Positions 1-7,318 of a DNA stretch of 64,000 bases are shown here, piece by piece; position 1 is the stretch's first letter; each line of letters opens with the position of its first letter. The notes under the pieces are model-generated. The model worked only from the letters and a program-made list of their open reading frames with translations, ran no database searches and was not told the origin of the DNA. Source of the stretch: Niveispirillum fermenti (GTDB lineage: Bacteria; Pseudomonadota; Alphaproteobacteria; Azospirillales; Azospirillaceae). The position numbers and the translations under genes are program-made. Location: contig NZ_JBLTXA010000003.1 of the NCBI RefSeq assembly GCF_048066175.1, positions 248,001-312,000 on the forward strand. The letters run 5' to 3'.

Positions 1-878
1 CCATCATCTGCATCATCCTGTTGAAGATGGCGGGCCTCGGCATGTTCGACGCCATCAATCATTCGATGACCGCGCTGGGGACGGGTGGCTTCTCCACCAA
101 GGACAGTTCGATCGGCTATTTCCAGAACCCTGCCGCCGAATGGATCATCATCCTGTTCATGTTCCTGGGCAGCCTGCCGTTCGTCCGGTTTATCAGCATG
201 ATCAAGGGCGATGTCAAGGCCCTGTGGCATGACAGTCAGGTCCGTACCTATACGGCCTTTACCGGGATTGTGGCCTCACTGCTGGCCATCTATCTGATGG
301 CCACGGGGCAGATGGGGGCTACCGATGCCATCCGCCATTCCTTCTTCAACTGCGTCTCGCTGATCACCACCACGGGCTTCTCTTCCACCGATTATCTGGC
401 CTGGGGTCACGGGCCCGTGGCGCTGTTCTTCATCCTGACCCTGGTGGGCGGCTGCACGGGTTCCACTTCCGGCGGGATCAAGATGTTCCGGTTCGAGATC
501 CTGTGGCTGGCGATGCGCATGCAGGTCCACCGGCTGTTCAGCCCCAATCGCGTCATGCCGCTTTCCTATAATGGCAAGCTGGTGGATGCCGACGTCATCG
601 TCTCGGTGATGAGCTTCATCTTCCTCTACATGGCGCTGATCCTGGTCTTCGGTGTGCTGCTGGCCCTGACGGGGCTGGATTACGTCACGGCCATTTCCGC
701 GGCGGCGACGGCCGTCAGCAATGTCGGCCCCGGTCTTTCCCAGGCTATCGGTCCGGTCGGCAATTACGACCCGTTGCATGATTTCGGCATCTGGATCATG
801 TCGCTTGGCATGTTGCTGGGCCGGCTGGAACTGTTCACGGTGCTGGTCCTGATCAGCCCGTCCTTCTGGCGACGGTAA
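1..878 (+). CDS. trkH: TrkH-family potassium uptake protein, C-terminal part (5' end outside window)
   Basis: Membrane pore subunit of a Trk-type K+ uptake system, which normally works with the cytoplasmic NAD-binding protein TrkA. The reading frame is already open at base 3, so the N-terminus lies outside the window; about 290 residues remain. Visible are several hydrophobic segments and the Gly-centred pore-loop signatures of the family: GTGGFST, TTTGFSST and, near the end, SNVGPGLSQAIGP. The stretch GGCTGSTSGGIK precedes the inter-repeat helix, and the protein ends with the usual GRLELFTVLVL-like segment. trkA is not in the window. The next gene starts 88 bases downstream with its own strong ribosome binding site, so it may be transcribed separately. 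Confidence 0.93.
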   Translation, partial: IICIILLKMAGLGMFDAINHSMTALGTGGFSTKDSSIGYFQNPAAEWIIILFMFLGSLPFVRFISMIKGDVKALWHDSQVRTYTAFTGIVASLLAIYLMATGQMGATDAIRHSFFNCVSLITTTGFSSTDYLAWGHGPVALFFILTLVGGCTGSTSGGIKMFRFEILWLAMRMQVHRLFSPNRVMPLSYNGKLVDADVIVSVMSFIFLYMALILVFGVLLALTGLDYVTAISAAATAVSNVGPGLSQAIGPVGNYDPLHDFGIWIMSLGMLLGRLELFTVLVLISPSFWRR

Positions 879-966
879 AGCCGCTCGACGGGCGGCCTCT
901 CCGCATTTAAACATTTGTTTGAAGCCCGGTGCGAGCGGGCCGCGAACAAAGGGGAGGGACTGGCAC

Positions 967-2760
967 ATGAGCCGGATGGATCGCCGCGAGATCGATTTTC
1001 TGCTGGATGGCCTGCTGGACCTGGAGGGGCTGCTGTCGCGCCCGCGCTATGCGCATCTGGACCGTGACGCGCTGTCCCAGGTGCTGGATACGGCTGCGGG
1101 TCTGGCCGACACGAAGTTCGGCCCCCATTACCACGACACCGACAAGCATGAGCCGGAGCGCATCGACGGCAAGGTCGTGATGCTGCCGGCCGTGAAGGAG
1201 GCTGTGGATGCCCTGGCGGGTGCCGGCTTCATGGCTGCCCACCATGACGAGGAACTGGGTGGCCTTCAGCTTCCCTGGTGTGTCGTGCAGGCGGCCTTCA
1301 GCTTCTTCCAGACGGCGAACATCGCCACGGCCGCCTATCCGTTCCTGACCATCGGGGCCGGCAACCTGATCCGCAGCTTTGGCAGCCCCGGGCAGCAGGC
1401 GATGTTCCTGGCCCCCATGCTGACGGGCCGCTTCTTCGGCACCATGGCCCTGTCGGAACCCCAGGCCGGCAGCAGCTTGGCCGATATCCGCACCGGTGCG
1501 GTGCCCAATGCCGACGGTTCCTATGCCATCACGGGGACCAAGCAATGGATCAGTGCCGGCGAGCATGAGTTGTCGGAAAACATCGTCCATATGGTGCTGG
1601 CCAGAATCAAGGGCGCGCCGGCCGGCGTGAAGGGCATCAGCCTGTTCATCGTGCCGCGCCATCGCATCAACGCGGATGGCAGTCTGGGTCCGGATAATGA
1701 CGTGCGGCTGGTCAGCCTGCTGCACAAGATGGGGTATCGCGGCACCACCAGCACCATCCTGTCCTTTGGAGAGGAGGGGCGCTGCCAGGGCTTCCTGGTG
1801 GGGCAGGCGCATCAGGGACTGGCCTATATGTTCCAGATGATGAACGAGGCGCGGATCGGCGTGGGGCTGGGGGCGGCGGCCCTGGGGTATGCCGGCTATC
1901 GCTATTCCGCCGATTATGCGCGCACGCGCACGCAAGGGCGGCCCCTGGCGGCCCGCGATCCGGCCAGCCCCATGATCCCCATCATCGAACATGCCGATGT
2001 CCGGCGCATGTTGCTGCAGCAGAAGGCGGCCGCAGAGGGCGCCATCGCCCTTTGCCTCTATTGCGCCCGACTGGTGGATGAGGAGAAGACAGCGCCCGAC
2101 GCGGCCGACCGGCGCCGGGCCGGCCTGCTGCTGGAACTGCTGACACCCATCGCCAAGTCCTGGCCTTCCGAACATTGTCTGGAAGCCAATAAATGGGCCA
2201 TCCAGATTCTGGGTGGCTATGGCTATACCCGCGATTATCCGGTGGAGCAGTATTATCGCGACAACCGCCTGAACCCGATCCATGAGGGCACATATGGTAT
2301 CCAGGCCAATGACCTGCTGGGTCGCAAGCTGTTCATGGAAAACGGCGCGGCGCTGGAGGAGCTGGGCCGTACCATGGGGGTCACCATCGCCCGGGCGGCC
2401 GGCATGCCCGATCTGGCCGGCCACGCGGCCGACCTGCGCGATGCCCTGACCCGCGTGGCCAGCGTCACCGCCCGCCTGGGGCAGGTACGGGCCGCGGGGG
2501 ATGTGGCGCTCTGCCTGGCCAATGCCACGGCGTATCTGGAGATGTTCGGCCACACGGTGCTGGCCTGGATCTGGCTGCGCCAGGCCATGGCCGCCGCCGA
2601 CCGGTTGGCGACGGGGCAGGGGGATGCCGATTATCTGAACGGCAAGCTGGCCGCCTGCCGCTGGTTCTTCGCGCACGAACTGCCCAAGACGATAACGCAG
2701 GCGGCATTGCTGGCCAGCCTGGACCGAACCGTGCTTGATGTCCGGCCGGAATGGTTGTGA
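967..2760 (+). CDS. acyl-CoA dehydrogenase, long (DmdC/FadE-like) form
   Basis: FAD-dependent alpha,beta-dehydrogenation of an acyl-CoA, passing electrons to ETF; an ETF-QO gene lies far downstream at 50.6 kb. At 597 residues it belongs to the long subfamily with an extra C-terminal domain (methylmercaptopropionyl-CoA dehydrogenase DmdC type). The middle region shows GTMALSEPQAGSSLADIRT and TGTKQWISAGEHE (flavin/substrate site). The putative catalytic Glu440 lies in HEGTYGIQANDLLGRK. I chose the ATG at 967 because GGGGAGGGA lies 8 bases upstream; an in-frame TTG at 919 has no such site. The substrate cannot be read from the sequence. A Rieske oxygenase follows after a repeat-filled gap, so co-transcription is doubtful. 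Confidence 0.93.
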   Translation: MSRMDRREIDFLLDGLLDLEGLLSRPRYAHLDRDALSQVLDTAAGLADTKFGPHYHDTDKHEPERIDGKVVMLPAVKEAVDALAGAGFMAAHHDEELGGLQLPWCVVQAAFSFFQTANIATAAYPFLTIGAGNLIRSFGSPGQQAMFLAPMLTGRFFGTMALSEPQAGSSLADIRTGAVPNADGSYAITGTKQWISAGEHELSENIVHMVLARIKGAPAGVKGISLFIVPRHRINADGSLGPDNDVRLVSLLHKMGYRGTTSTILSFGEEGRCQGFLVGQAHQGLAYMFQMMNEARIGVGLGAAALGYAGYRYSADYARTRTQGRPLAARDPASPMIPIIEHADVRRMLLQQKAAAEGAIALCLYCARLVDEEKTAPDAADRRRAGLLLELLTPIAKSWPSEHCLEANKWAIQILGGYGYTRDYPVEQYYRDNRLNPIHEGTYGIQANDLLGRKLFMENGAALEELGRTMGVTIARAAGMPDLAGHAADLRDALTRVASVTARLGQVRAAGDVALCLANATAYLEMFGHTVLAWIWLRQAMAAADRLATGQGDADYLNGKLAACRWFFAHELPKTITQAALLASLDRTVLDVRPEWL

Positions 2761-2784
2761 TGGTAAAAAGCCATCATGATCCGC

Positions 2785-2941
2785 TTATACTATTTTGCGG
2801 TGATCAGAACCAATAGGCTCTGATCACCCCCCTCAATTGCCGGCGCCAACATGTGTTGGCTTGGCTACGCCGCCGAAGCGGCGCGGCGCCGGTTGCCGCC
2901 AACCTAGGTGCGATGAGTAGAACTCATCGCACCTAGGTTGG
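2785..2941 (+). repeat. composite palindromic dispersed repeat, copy A
   Basis: 157-base intergenic element between the acyl-CoA dehydrogenase and Rieske genes. In order: an AT-rich end TTATACTATTTT; hairpin 1 (2797-2831, arms GCGGTGATCAGAACC / GGCTCTGATCACC, loop AATA); a small palindrome GCCAACATGTGTTGGC; a CGCCGC-CGAA-GCGGCG hairpin; and a perfect 20-bp stem with a 3-base loop (2899-2918 pairs with 2922-2941). The same order of parts occurs in inverted orientation at 26681-26839, and shorter versions occur at 4911-5011 and 27928-28040. No ORF is carried. It is probably a non-autonomous element (MITE or REP/BIME-like); this is inference. Confidence 0.85.
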
Positions 2942-3023
2942 CGGGACCTGCCCGACGGGGCTTTGGCGGGCCGCGACCGGCGGTGCTATGGTGCGCCCGT
3001 CCGCTGCCGAAAGCCGCCCCATC

Positions 3024-4055
3024 ATGGCCAATCCATCGCCCTTCCTGACTGACATCTGGTATTTCGCGCTGCCGTCCACGGCCCTGAAGCGGGGAGGCAT
3101 GCTGGCCAGGACCCTGCTGGGCCAGCCGGTCCTGTTCGCGCGGGACAATGACGGCCAGGCCTTCGCCCTGCGGGACATCTGCCCCCATCGCGGCATCCCG
3201 CTTTCCTGCGGCCGTTTCGACGGGCGGGAGGTGGAATGCCGCTATCACGGCTGGCGTTTCGACGCGGCCGGTGCCTGCACGGCCATCCCGTCACTGGTCC
3301 CCGACCAGGATTTCGACCTGACGCGCATCAAGGTGCGCCGCCATCCGGTGTCGGAGGCGCAGGGGAACCTGTGGATATGGATGGGGGAAGGCCCCCCGGA
3401 GGGAGAACCGCCGCAAATGCCCGACATGGATGGGCGCGTGCCCAACATGACCGAAACCATGGCCTTTCCCTGTCCGGTCGACCACGCCGTGATCGGCCTG
3501 ATGGACCCGGCCCACGGACCTTTCGTGCATCAAAGCTGGTTCTGGCGTTCTTCCCGCTCCATCCATGAGAAGTCCAAGGCCTTTGGCCCCGCGCCGCTGG
3601 GCTTTGCCATGAAACGGCACCGTCCCTCGTCCAATTCCGCCGCGTACCGCCTGCTGGGCGGGGCGCCGGAGACCGAGATCACCTTCAGACTGCCGGGCAT
3701 CCGCGTGGAGCATATCGCGGCGGGCCGGCACCGTATCGTCAACCTGACCACCGTCACGCCCGTCGATGCCACGAACACGGAAGTCACCAACAGCTTCTAT
3801 TGGACGCTGGGCTGGGCCGATCTGGCGCGGCCCGTCCTGCGCCGCTTCGTGCGGCGTTTCCTGGGCCAGGACCGGGATGTGGTGGTGATGCAGCAGCAGG
3901 GGCTGGCGCATGACCCGACCCTGATGCTGATCAAGGATGCCGACACCCAGGCACGCTGGTATCACCAGTTGAAGAACGAGCATCAGCGCGCACGGGCCGA
4001 GGGGCGGGAATTCGTCAATCCCGTGCGCGACACGGTGCTGCGCTGGCGGAGTTGA
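3024..4055 (+). CDS. Rieske [2Fe-2S] ring-hydroxylating-type oxygenase
   Basis: 343-residue oxygenase of the Rieske non-haem iron family (vanillate demethylase / phthalate dioxygenase / PAO-like). The N-terminal Rieske domain has ligands C53-x-H55 in CPHRG and C72-x2-H75 in CRYHGW. The catalytic domain has the mononuclear-iron motif D161-x2-H164-x4-H169 in MDPAHGPFVH. Such enzymes hydroxylate or demethylate aromatic or other hydrophobic substrates using an external reductase, but no reductase gene is adjacent and the substrate is unknown. An in-frame ATG at 2988 would add 12 residues. Neither start has a clear Shine-Dalgarno; 3024 is preferred because similarity to the family begins right after it. 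The gene is bounded upstream by repeat copy A. Confidence 0.88.
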   Translation: MANPSPFLTDIWYFALPSTALKRGGMLARTLLGQPVLFARDNDGQAFALRDICPHRGIPLSCGRFDGREVECRYHGWRFDAAGACTAIPSLVPDQDFDLTRIKVRRHPVSEAQGNLWIWMGEGPPEGEPPQMPDMDGRVPNMTETMAFPCPVDHAVIGLMDPAHGPFVHQSWFWRSSRSIHEKSKAFGPAPLGFAMKRHRPSSNSAAYRLLGGAPETEITFRLPGIRVEHIAAGRHRIVNLTTVTPVDATNTEVTNSFYWTLGWADLARPVLRRFVRRFLGQDRDVVVMQQQGLAHDPTLMLIKDADTQARWYHQLKNEHQRARAEGREFVNPVRDTVLRWRS

Positions 4056-4076
4056 CCGCGATCCCGGCCGTTCCGC

Positions 4077-4550
4077 CTACATCCCGGCGCACCAGGGCTC
4101 ACGCTTGCCCCCGGTATAGGGGCGGGCATGGCCAGTCTTGATCAGGGCCTGTGAAAGGTCCGTGCCGTCGGCCAGCGTCACACGGGCCCGCACCCGGCCA
4201 CCATATTTGTCATAGACGACATCATGCAGCCGGATGGTGCCGTCGCCCCGGCCTTCGGTTGCCGGGGCCACCAGATCGGCCAGCATGCGGCGCGCCTCCT
4301 GCGCCATACGCTTTTCCGCCGCGCATCTGGACCGGCTTTCGGGTGTGTCGATACCGTCCAGCCGGACCCGTGCCACCACCTCCTGATCCAGCCAGATCAG
4401 GGCACGGACATTCAGCGTGTCGCCGTCCACCACCTCCGTCACCCGCGCCGGCACCGGGCCGGCCAGCCGGCTGATGGCCAGCGATGGCACCGCCCCCAGC
4501 ACAAGGGCGAGTAGAAGCGGCAGAGGCAAAAGGGCGGAACGCATGGACAT
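4077..4550 (-). CDS. secreted thermonuclease-family (SNase-like) protein
   Basis: 157-residue protein with a hydrophobic N-terminus ending near Ala25, read as a Sec signal peptide, followed by a staphylococcal-nuclease-like fold: VTEVVDGDTLNV, VRLDGIDTPES and DGTDLSQALIKTGHARPY. Family members cleave DNA/RNA with Ca2+. Asp and Arg residues expected for the active site occur in VDGDT and RLDGIDTPE. It ends with GGKREPWCAGM, so a disulfide between the C-terminal Cys and the internal Cys (SRCAAEK) is possible. It is probably a periplasmic or exported nuclease. It converges on the Rieske gene with a 21-base gap. Confidence 0.88.
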   Translation of the reverse strand: MSMRSALLPLPLLLALVLGAVPSLAISRLAGPVPARVTEVVDGDTLNVRALIWLDQEVVARVRLDGIDTPESRSRCAAEKRMAQEARRMLADLVAPATEGRGDGTIRLHDVVYDKYGGRVRARVTLADGTDLSQALIKTGHARPYTGGKREPWCAGM

Positions 4551-4710
4551 GGGGCCGCTGGGGCATCGGGGACAAGGATTTAAGCCTGCATCCTATGCCG
4601 AACCAGTCCAGGGCGGAACAAGAATCTATGATCTATTTCCTAAGTAGAATACACTTAGGATCATTGACGCATAATGAGAGCGTTTCTGGGCGCATGCGCA
4701 ACCAGTGGGG

Positions 4711-4884
4711 TTAAAAGTCGCTGCAGCGGCCCTTGAATTCCCAATCGCCGAACCGTGTCGGTTCGGGCCCGGCCGGACCGCCGATCTCCCCCGGCGGCTG
4801 TAAGATCGCGGGCTTGCGGGGCGGGCTGGGCGGTTGGCCGGCCGGAACCGCCGCCTGGGGGTCGCGCTTGCTCTCGTCCGTCAT
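4711..4884 (-). CDS. DUF1674 / SDHAF4-like succinate dehydrogenase assembly factor
   Basis: Tiny 57-residue protein: a Pro-rich N-terminal half followed by the diagnostic DUF1674 end, GPEPTRFGDWEFKGRCSDF. Homologues (mitochondrial SDHAF4/Sdh8) bind flavinated SdhA and protect it during complex II assembly. The ATG at 4884 is preferred because GGAG lies about 9 bases upstream; an in-frame ATG at 4911 would add 9 residues and would overlap repeat copy B. The gene is divergent from htpX. The sdh operon itself is not in the window. Confidence 0.85.
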   Translation of the reverse strand: MTDESKRDPQAAVPAGQPPSPPRKPAILQPPGEIGGPAGPEPTRFGDWEFKGRCSDF

Positions 4885-4910
4885 CAAGAGGTCTCCATCC
4901 GTGTCGGGCA

Positions 4911-5011
4911 TTAATACTGTCTCGCGGTGATCGGAACCTGTTGGTTCTGATCACCGCCCTCAGCGCCGGTGCCAGCATCCGCAGATATGGCGCGCCGGCG
5001 GGCCGCTGCCA
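4911..5011 (+). repeat. composite palindromic dispersed repeat, copy B (shortened)
   Basis: Sits in the divergent gap between the SDHAF4-like gene and htpX. It begins TTAATACTGTCTC and continues into a 15-bp hairpin: GCGGTGATCGGAACC (4924-4938), loop TGTT, GGTTCTGATCACCGC (4943-4957). The following bases match the spacer of copies A and D in degraded form (CCTCAGCGCCGGTGCCAGCAT), but the terminal long hairpin of copy A is missing. The element begins only 27 bases upstream of the SDHAF4-like start, so it probably lies in that gene's promoter or leader. Confidence 0.78.
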
Positions 5012-5110
5012 AGCCTTAACAACTCTTGATGCGGCGGGGGCAGGGGCCATATCAGGAAGGCGGGCGTCATGCCCGCTCGCATCAGGCATGAAGGGAGCCT
5101 TGAGGAACCC

Positions 5111-6100
5111 ATGAACGGCTATTTCCGAACCGCGATGCTGCTGGCAGGGCTGACCGGCCTGTTCCTGGCGGTCGGCTATATGCTGGGGGGGCAGGGAGGC
5201 ATGGTGGTGGCGCTGGGGATCGCGCTGGCCATGAACTTCTTCGCCTACTGGAATTCCGACAAGATGGTGCTGCGCATGTATGGCGCGCGGCAGGTGGATG
5301 CGGCGACCGCGCCGCAATTCTACACCATGGTCCAGCGTCTGGCGCAGCGGGCCGAACTGCCCATGCCGAAGGTCTATATCATCGACAATGACCAGCCCAA
5401 CGCCTTCGCCACGGGCCGCAACCCCGAGAACGCGGCCGTCGCCGCCACGACCGGCCTGTTGAAGCGACTGTCGGGCGAGGAGGTGGCGGGCGTGATGGCC
5501 CATGAACTGGCCCATATCAAGAACCGCGACACGCTGATCATGACGATCACGGCGACGCTGGCCGGTGCGTTGTCCATGCTGGCCAATTTTGCCATGTTCT
5601 TCGGTGCCAGCGGCAACAGCGACAATCGCAACAACCCGCTGGGCATTGTGGGCGTGATCCTGGTCGCCATCCTGGCCCCGCTGGGTGCCATGCTGGTGCA
5701 GATGGCCATCAGCCGGTCGCGGGAATATGAGGCCGATCGCATCGGCGCGGAAATCTGTGGCAAGCCCACATGGCTGGCCGATGCGCTGGAAGGCATCCAG
5801 TCCGGTGCCGCGCGCGTCATGAATCATCAGGCGGAAAGCAATCCGGCCACCGCGCATATGTTCATCATCAACCCGCTGCACGGGCGTGGGGTGGACAGTC
5901 TCTTCTCCACCCATCCCAGCACGGCGGAACGGGTGCGCCGCTTGCGGGCGATGGCGATGGGTGGGGACCGTTCCGGCAGCCCTCCCCCTTATCGTCCCGC
6001 CGCCGGCCCCGCGACGCCCCCGCCCCCGCCCCCGTCGCGTCGCGCCGGCAGCGTTCCCAATGCCGGTGGCAAGGCGCCGCCGCGGTCACCCTGGACCTGA
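5111..6100 (+). CDS. htpX: HtpX-family membrane zinc metalloprotease
   Basis: 329-residue inner-membrane M48 protease involved in quality control of membrane proteins. Two hydrophobic segments at the N-terminus precede the zinc site H131-E-L-A-H135 in MAHELAHIKN. A second membrane hairpin (about residues 150-205) follows, and then SREYEADRIGAE supplies the third (Glu) ligand. The C-terminus is a Pro/Gly-rich low-complexity tail after HPSTAERVRRL, longer than in E. coli HtpX. The start at 5111 has GAGGAA 5 bases upstream. HtpX is often heat-shock regulated, and an RpoH gene is present at 27 kb, but no sigma-32 promoter was identified here. Confidence 0.95.
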   Translation: MNGYFRTAMLLAGLTGLFLAVGYMLGGQGGMVVALGIALAMNFFAYWNSDKMVLRMYGARQVDAATAPQFYTMVQRLAQRAELPMPKVYIIDNDQPNAFATGRNPENAAVAATTGLLKRLSGEEVAGVMAHELAHIKNRDTLIMTITATLAGALSMLANFAMFFGASGNSDNRNNPLGIVGVILVAILAPLGAMLVQMAISRSREYEADRIGAEICGKPTWLADALEGIQSGAARVMNHQAESNPATAHMFIINPLHGRGVDSLFSTHPSTAERVRRLRAMAMGGDRSGSPPPYRPAAGPATPPPPPPSRRAGSVPNAGGKAPPRSPWT

Positions 6101-6113
6101 TACCCTTTGCTGC

Positions 6114-6137
6114 GCCCCGCCCGGTCCGGGGCGGGGC
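6114..6137. terminator. GC-rich hairpin between convergent htpX and PRPP synthetase genes
   Basis: GCCCCGCCCGG and CCGGGGCGGGGC form an 11-bp stem with one bulged base around a single-base loop. It lies between two convergent stop codons (6098-6100 and 6140-6142). No T tract is present on either side, so it would be a weak intrinsic terminator at best. Confidence 0.4.
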
Positions 6138-6139
6138 GG

Positions 6140-7021
6140 TCACAGGGTGGCCAGGCAGTCCGCGATCAGGCCGGTCAGGCCGATGGCGTTGGTGGGGTGG
6201 TCGATGCCGTCGGCCGACACCACGGTTTCGATCCCCGCCGCCTGGAAGGCGGCCATCCGTTCCATGGGGAACACGGCATGCGCCGTGGCGGCCAGGAACC
6301 GTGTGGCCCCATGGGCACGGGCAACCTTTGCGGCGTCGATCAGGGTGCCCCCGGAACTGACGATGTCGTCGACGAACAGCACGGTCCGGCCCGTCAGGTC
6401 CGTGCCGGCCGGCAGGCCGACGGACACATCATGATCCCCGCGCCGCACCTTCAGCCCCACCAGTGCCTGCGCGCCTGCGGCCTGCGCCGCGCCATGGACC
6501 AGATGCTCGGACTCCTCGTCCGGCCCCAGAATCACCCAGCCCGCATCAGCCCCCTGTTCGCGGGCCCAGCGGCCCAGCAGCGGTCCGGCCGACAGGGCGG
6601 CACTGCGTGTCCCGGGAAAGACCGCCGTCAGGTCATGGGTGCGGTGCAGGTGCGGTTCCACCGTGACGATGCGGTCGAACAGCCCGCCCAGCCATCGGCC
6701 CATGATGCGCTGGCTCACCACCTCGCCGGGCCGGAACTCAATGTCCTGGCGCATATAGGCCAGGTAGGGGGCGACCAGCGTCAGTTCCCGGCACCCGCGT
6801 TCCCGCAGGGCACCGGCCAGGAATTGCAACTCCACCAGCTTGTCATTGGGCCGATCCAGGGAGCGGACGATCACCGCCCGTTCCGGCGCGCCCTCCAGCC
6901 GCACCAGGCTTTCCCCGTCGGGAAACCGGTGCAGCGCCACCATACGCAATCCCAGCCCCAGCCGTGAGGCCAGCCGGCCGGCCAGTGCCTCGCCTTCCGG
7001 AAAGCCGATCAGAATGTCCAT
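6140..7021 (-). CDS. prs: ribose-phosphate pyrophosphokinase (short, divergent Prs)
   Basis: 293 residues; makes PRPP from ribose-5-phosphate and ATP for nucleotide, His and Trp synthesis. The PRPP-binding loop VDDIVSSGGTLIDAAK is clear, as are RFPDGES near the N-terminus and the YMRQDIEFRPGEVVS loop. It is shorter than the canonical bacterial Prs (about 310 residues) and resembles the divergent short forms, including archaeal-type ones. A canonical prs may exist elsewhere in the genome. The ATG at 7021 has GGGGAAGAAA about 6 bases upstream; the reading frame stays open to 7168, but that extension is low-complexity and rejected. Confidence 0.85.
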   Translation of the reverse strand: MDILIGFPEGEALAGRLASRLGLGLRMVALHRFPDGESLVRLEGAPERAVIVRSLDRPNDKLVELQFLAGALRERGCRELTLVAPYLAYMRQDIEFRPGEVVSQRIMGRWLGGLFDRIVTVEPHLHRTHDLTAVFPGTRSAALSAGPLLGRWAREQGADAGWVILGPDEESEHLVHGAAQAAGAQALVGLKVRRGDHDVSVGLPAGTDLTGRTVLFVDDIVSSGGTLIDAAKVARAHGATRFLAATAHAVFPMERMAAFQAAGIETVVSADGIDHPTNAIGLTGLIADCLATL

Positions 7022-7318
7022 CGCGTTTCTTCCCCCGACGGGCCGCCTCGCCGGCCCCTTTCGTGATCCCTGGAACGGAACCCGCCTTTGGGGTCCGCCT
7101 CCCCCCTGTGCATCGCCCCGTTGCCAGATTACACCGGCCACGGGCCATGACGCATCCGGGAAGCGCAAAAGGTCAGTTCAGTGTGGCGAAATTCGGGGTT
7201 AGGATTTATTCGACTGAAAAATGGGTGCGTTTCGTTCATTCTTATCCATGGCTTGTCCATGGCTGCGGGGCATGCCCCGCGGGTGTGGCGGTGTGCAGCG
7301 GTTGAAAGGGGTGGCCCG

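Noticed and set aside
907..2676. Long antisense frame over the acyl-CoA dehydrogenase
   Set aside because: Gln/His/Gly-rich, no motif; the sense protein carries all acyl-CoA dehydrogenase motifs.
7250..7265. CCATGG repeated around CTTGT upstream of cheZ as an operator
   Set aside because: Only a 6-bp self-complementary site repeated twice; too short to call a site.
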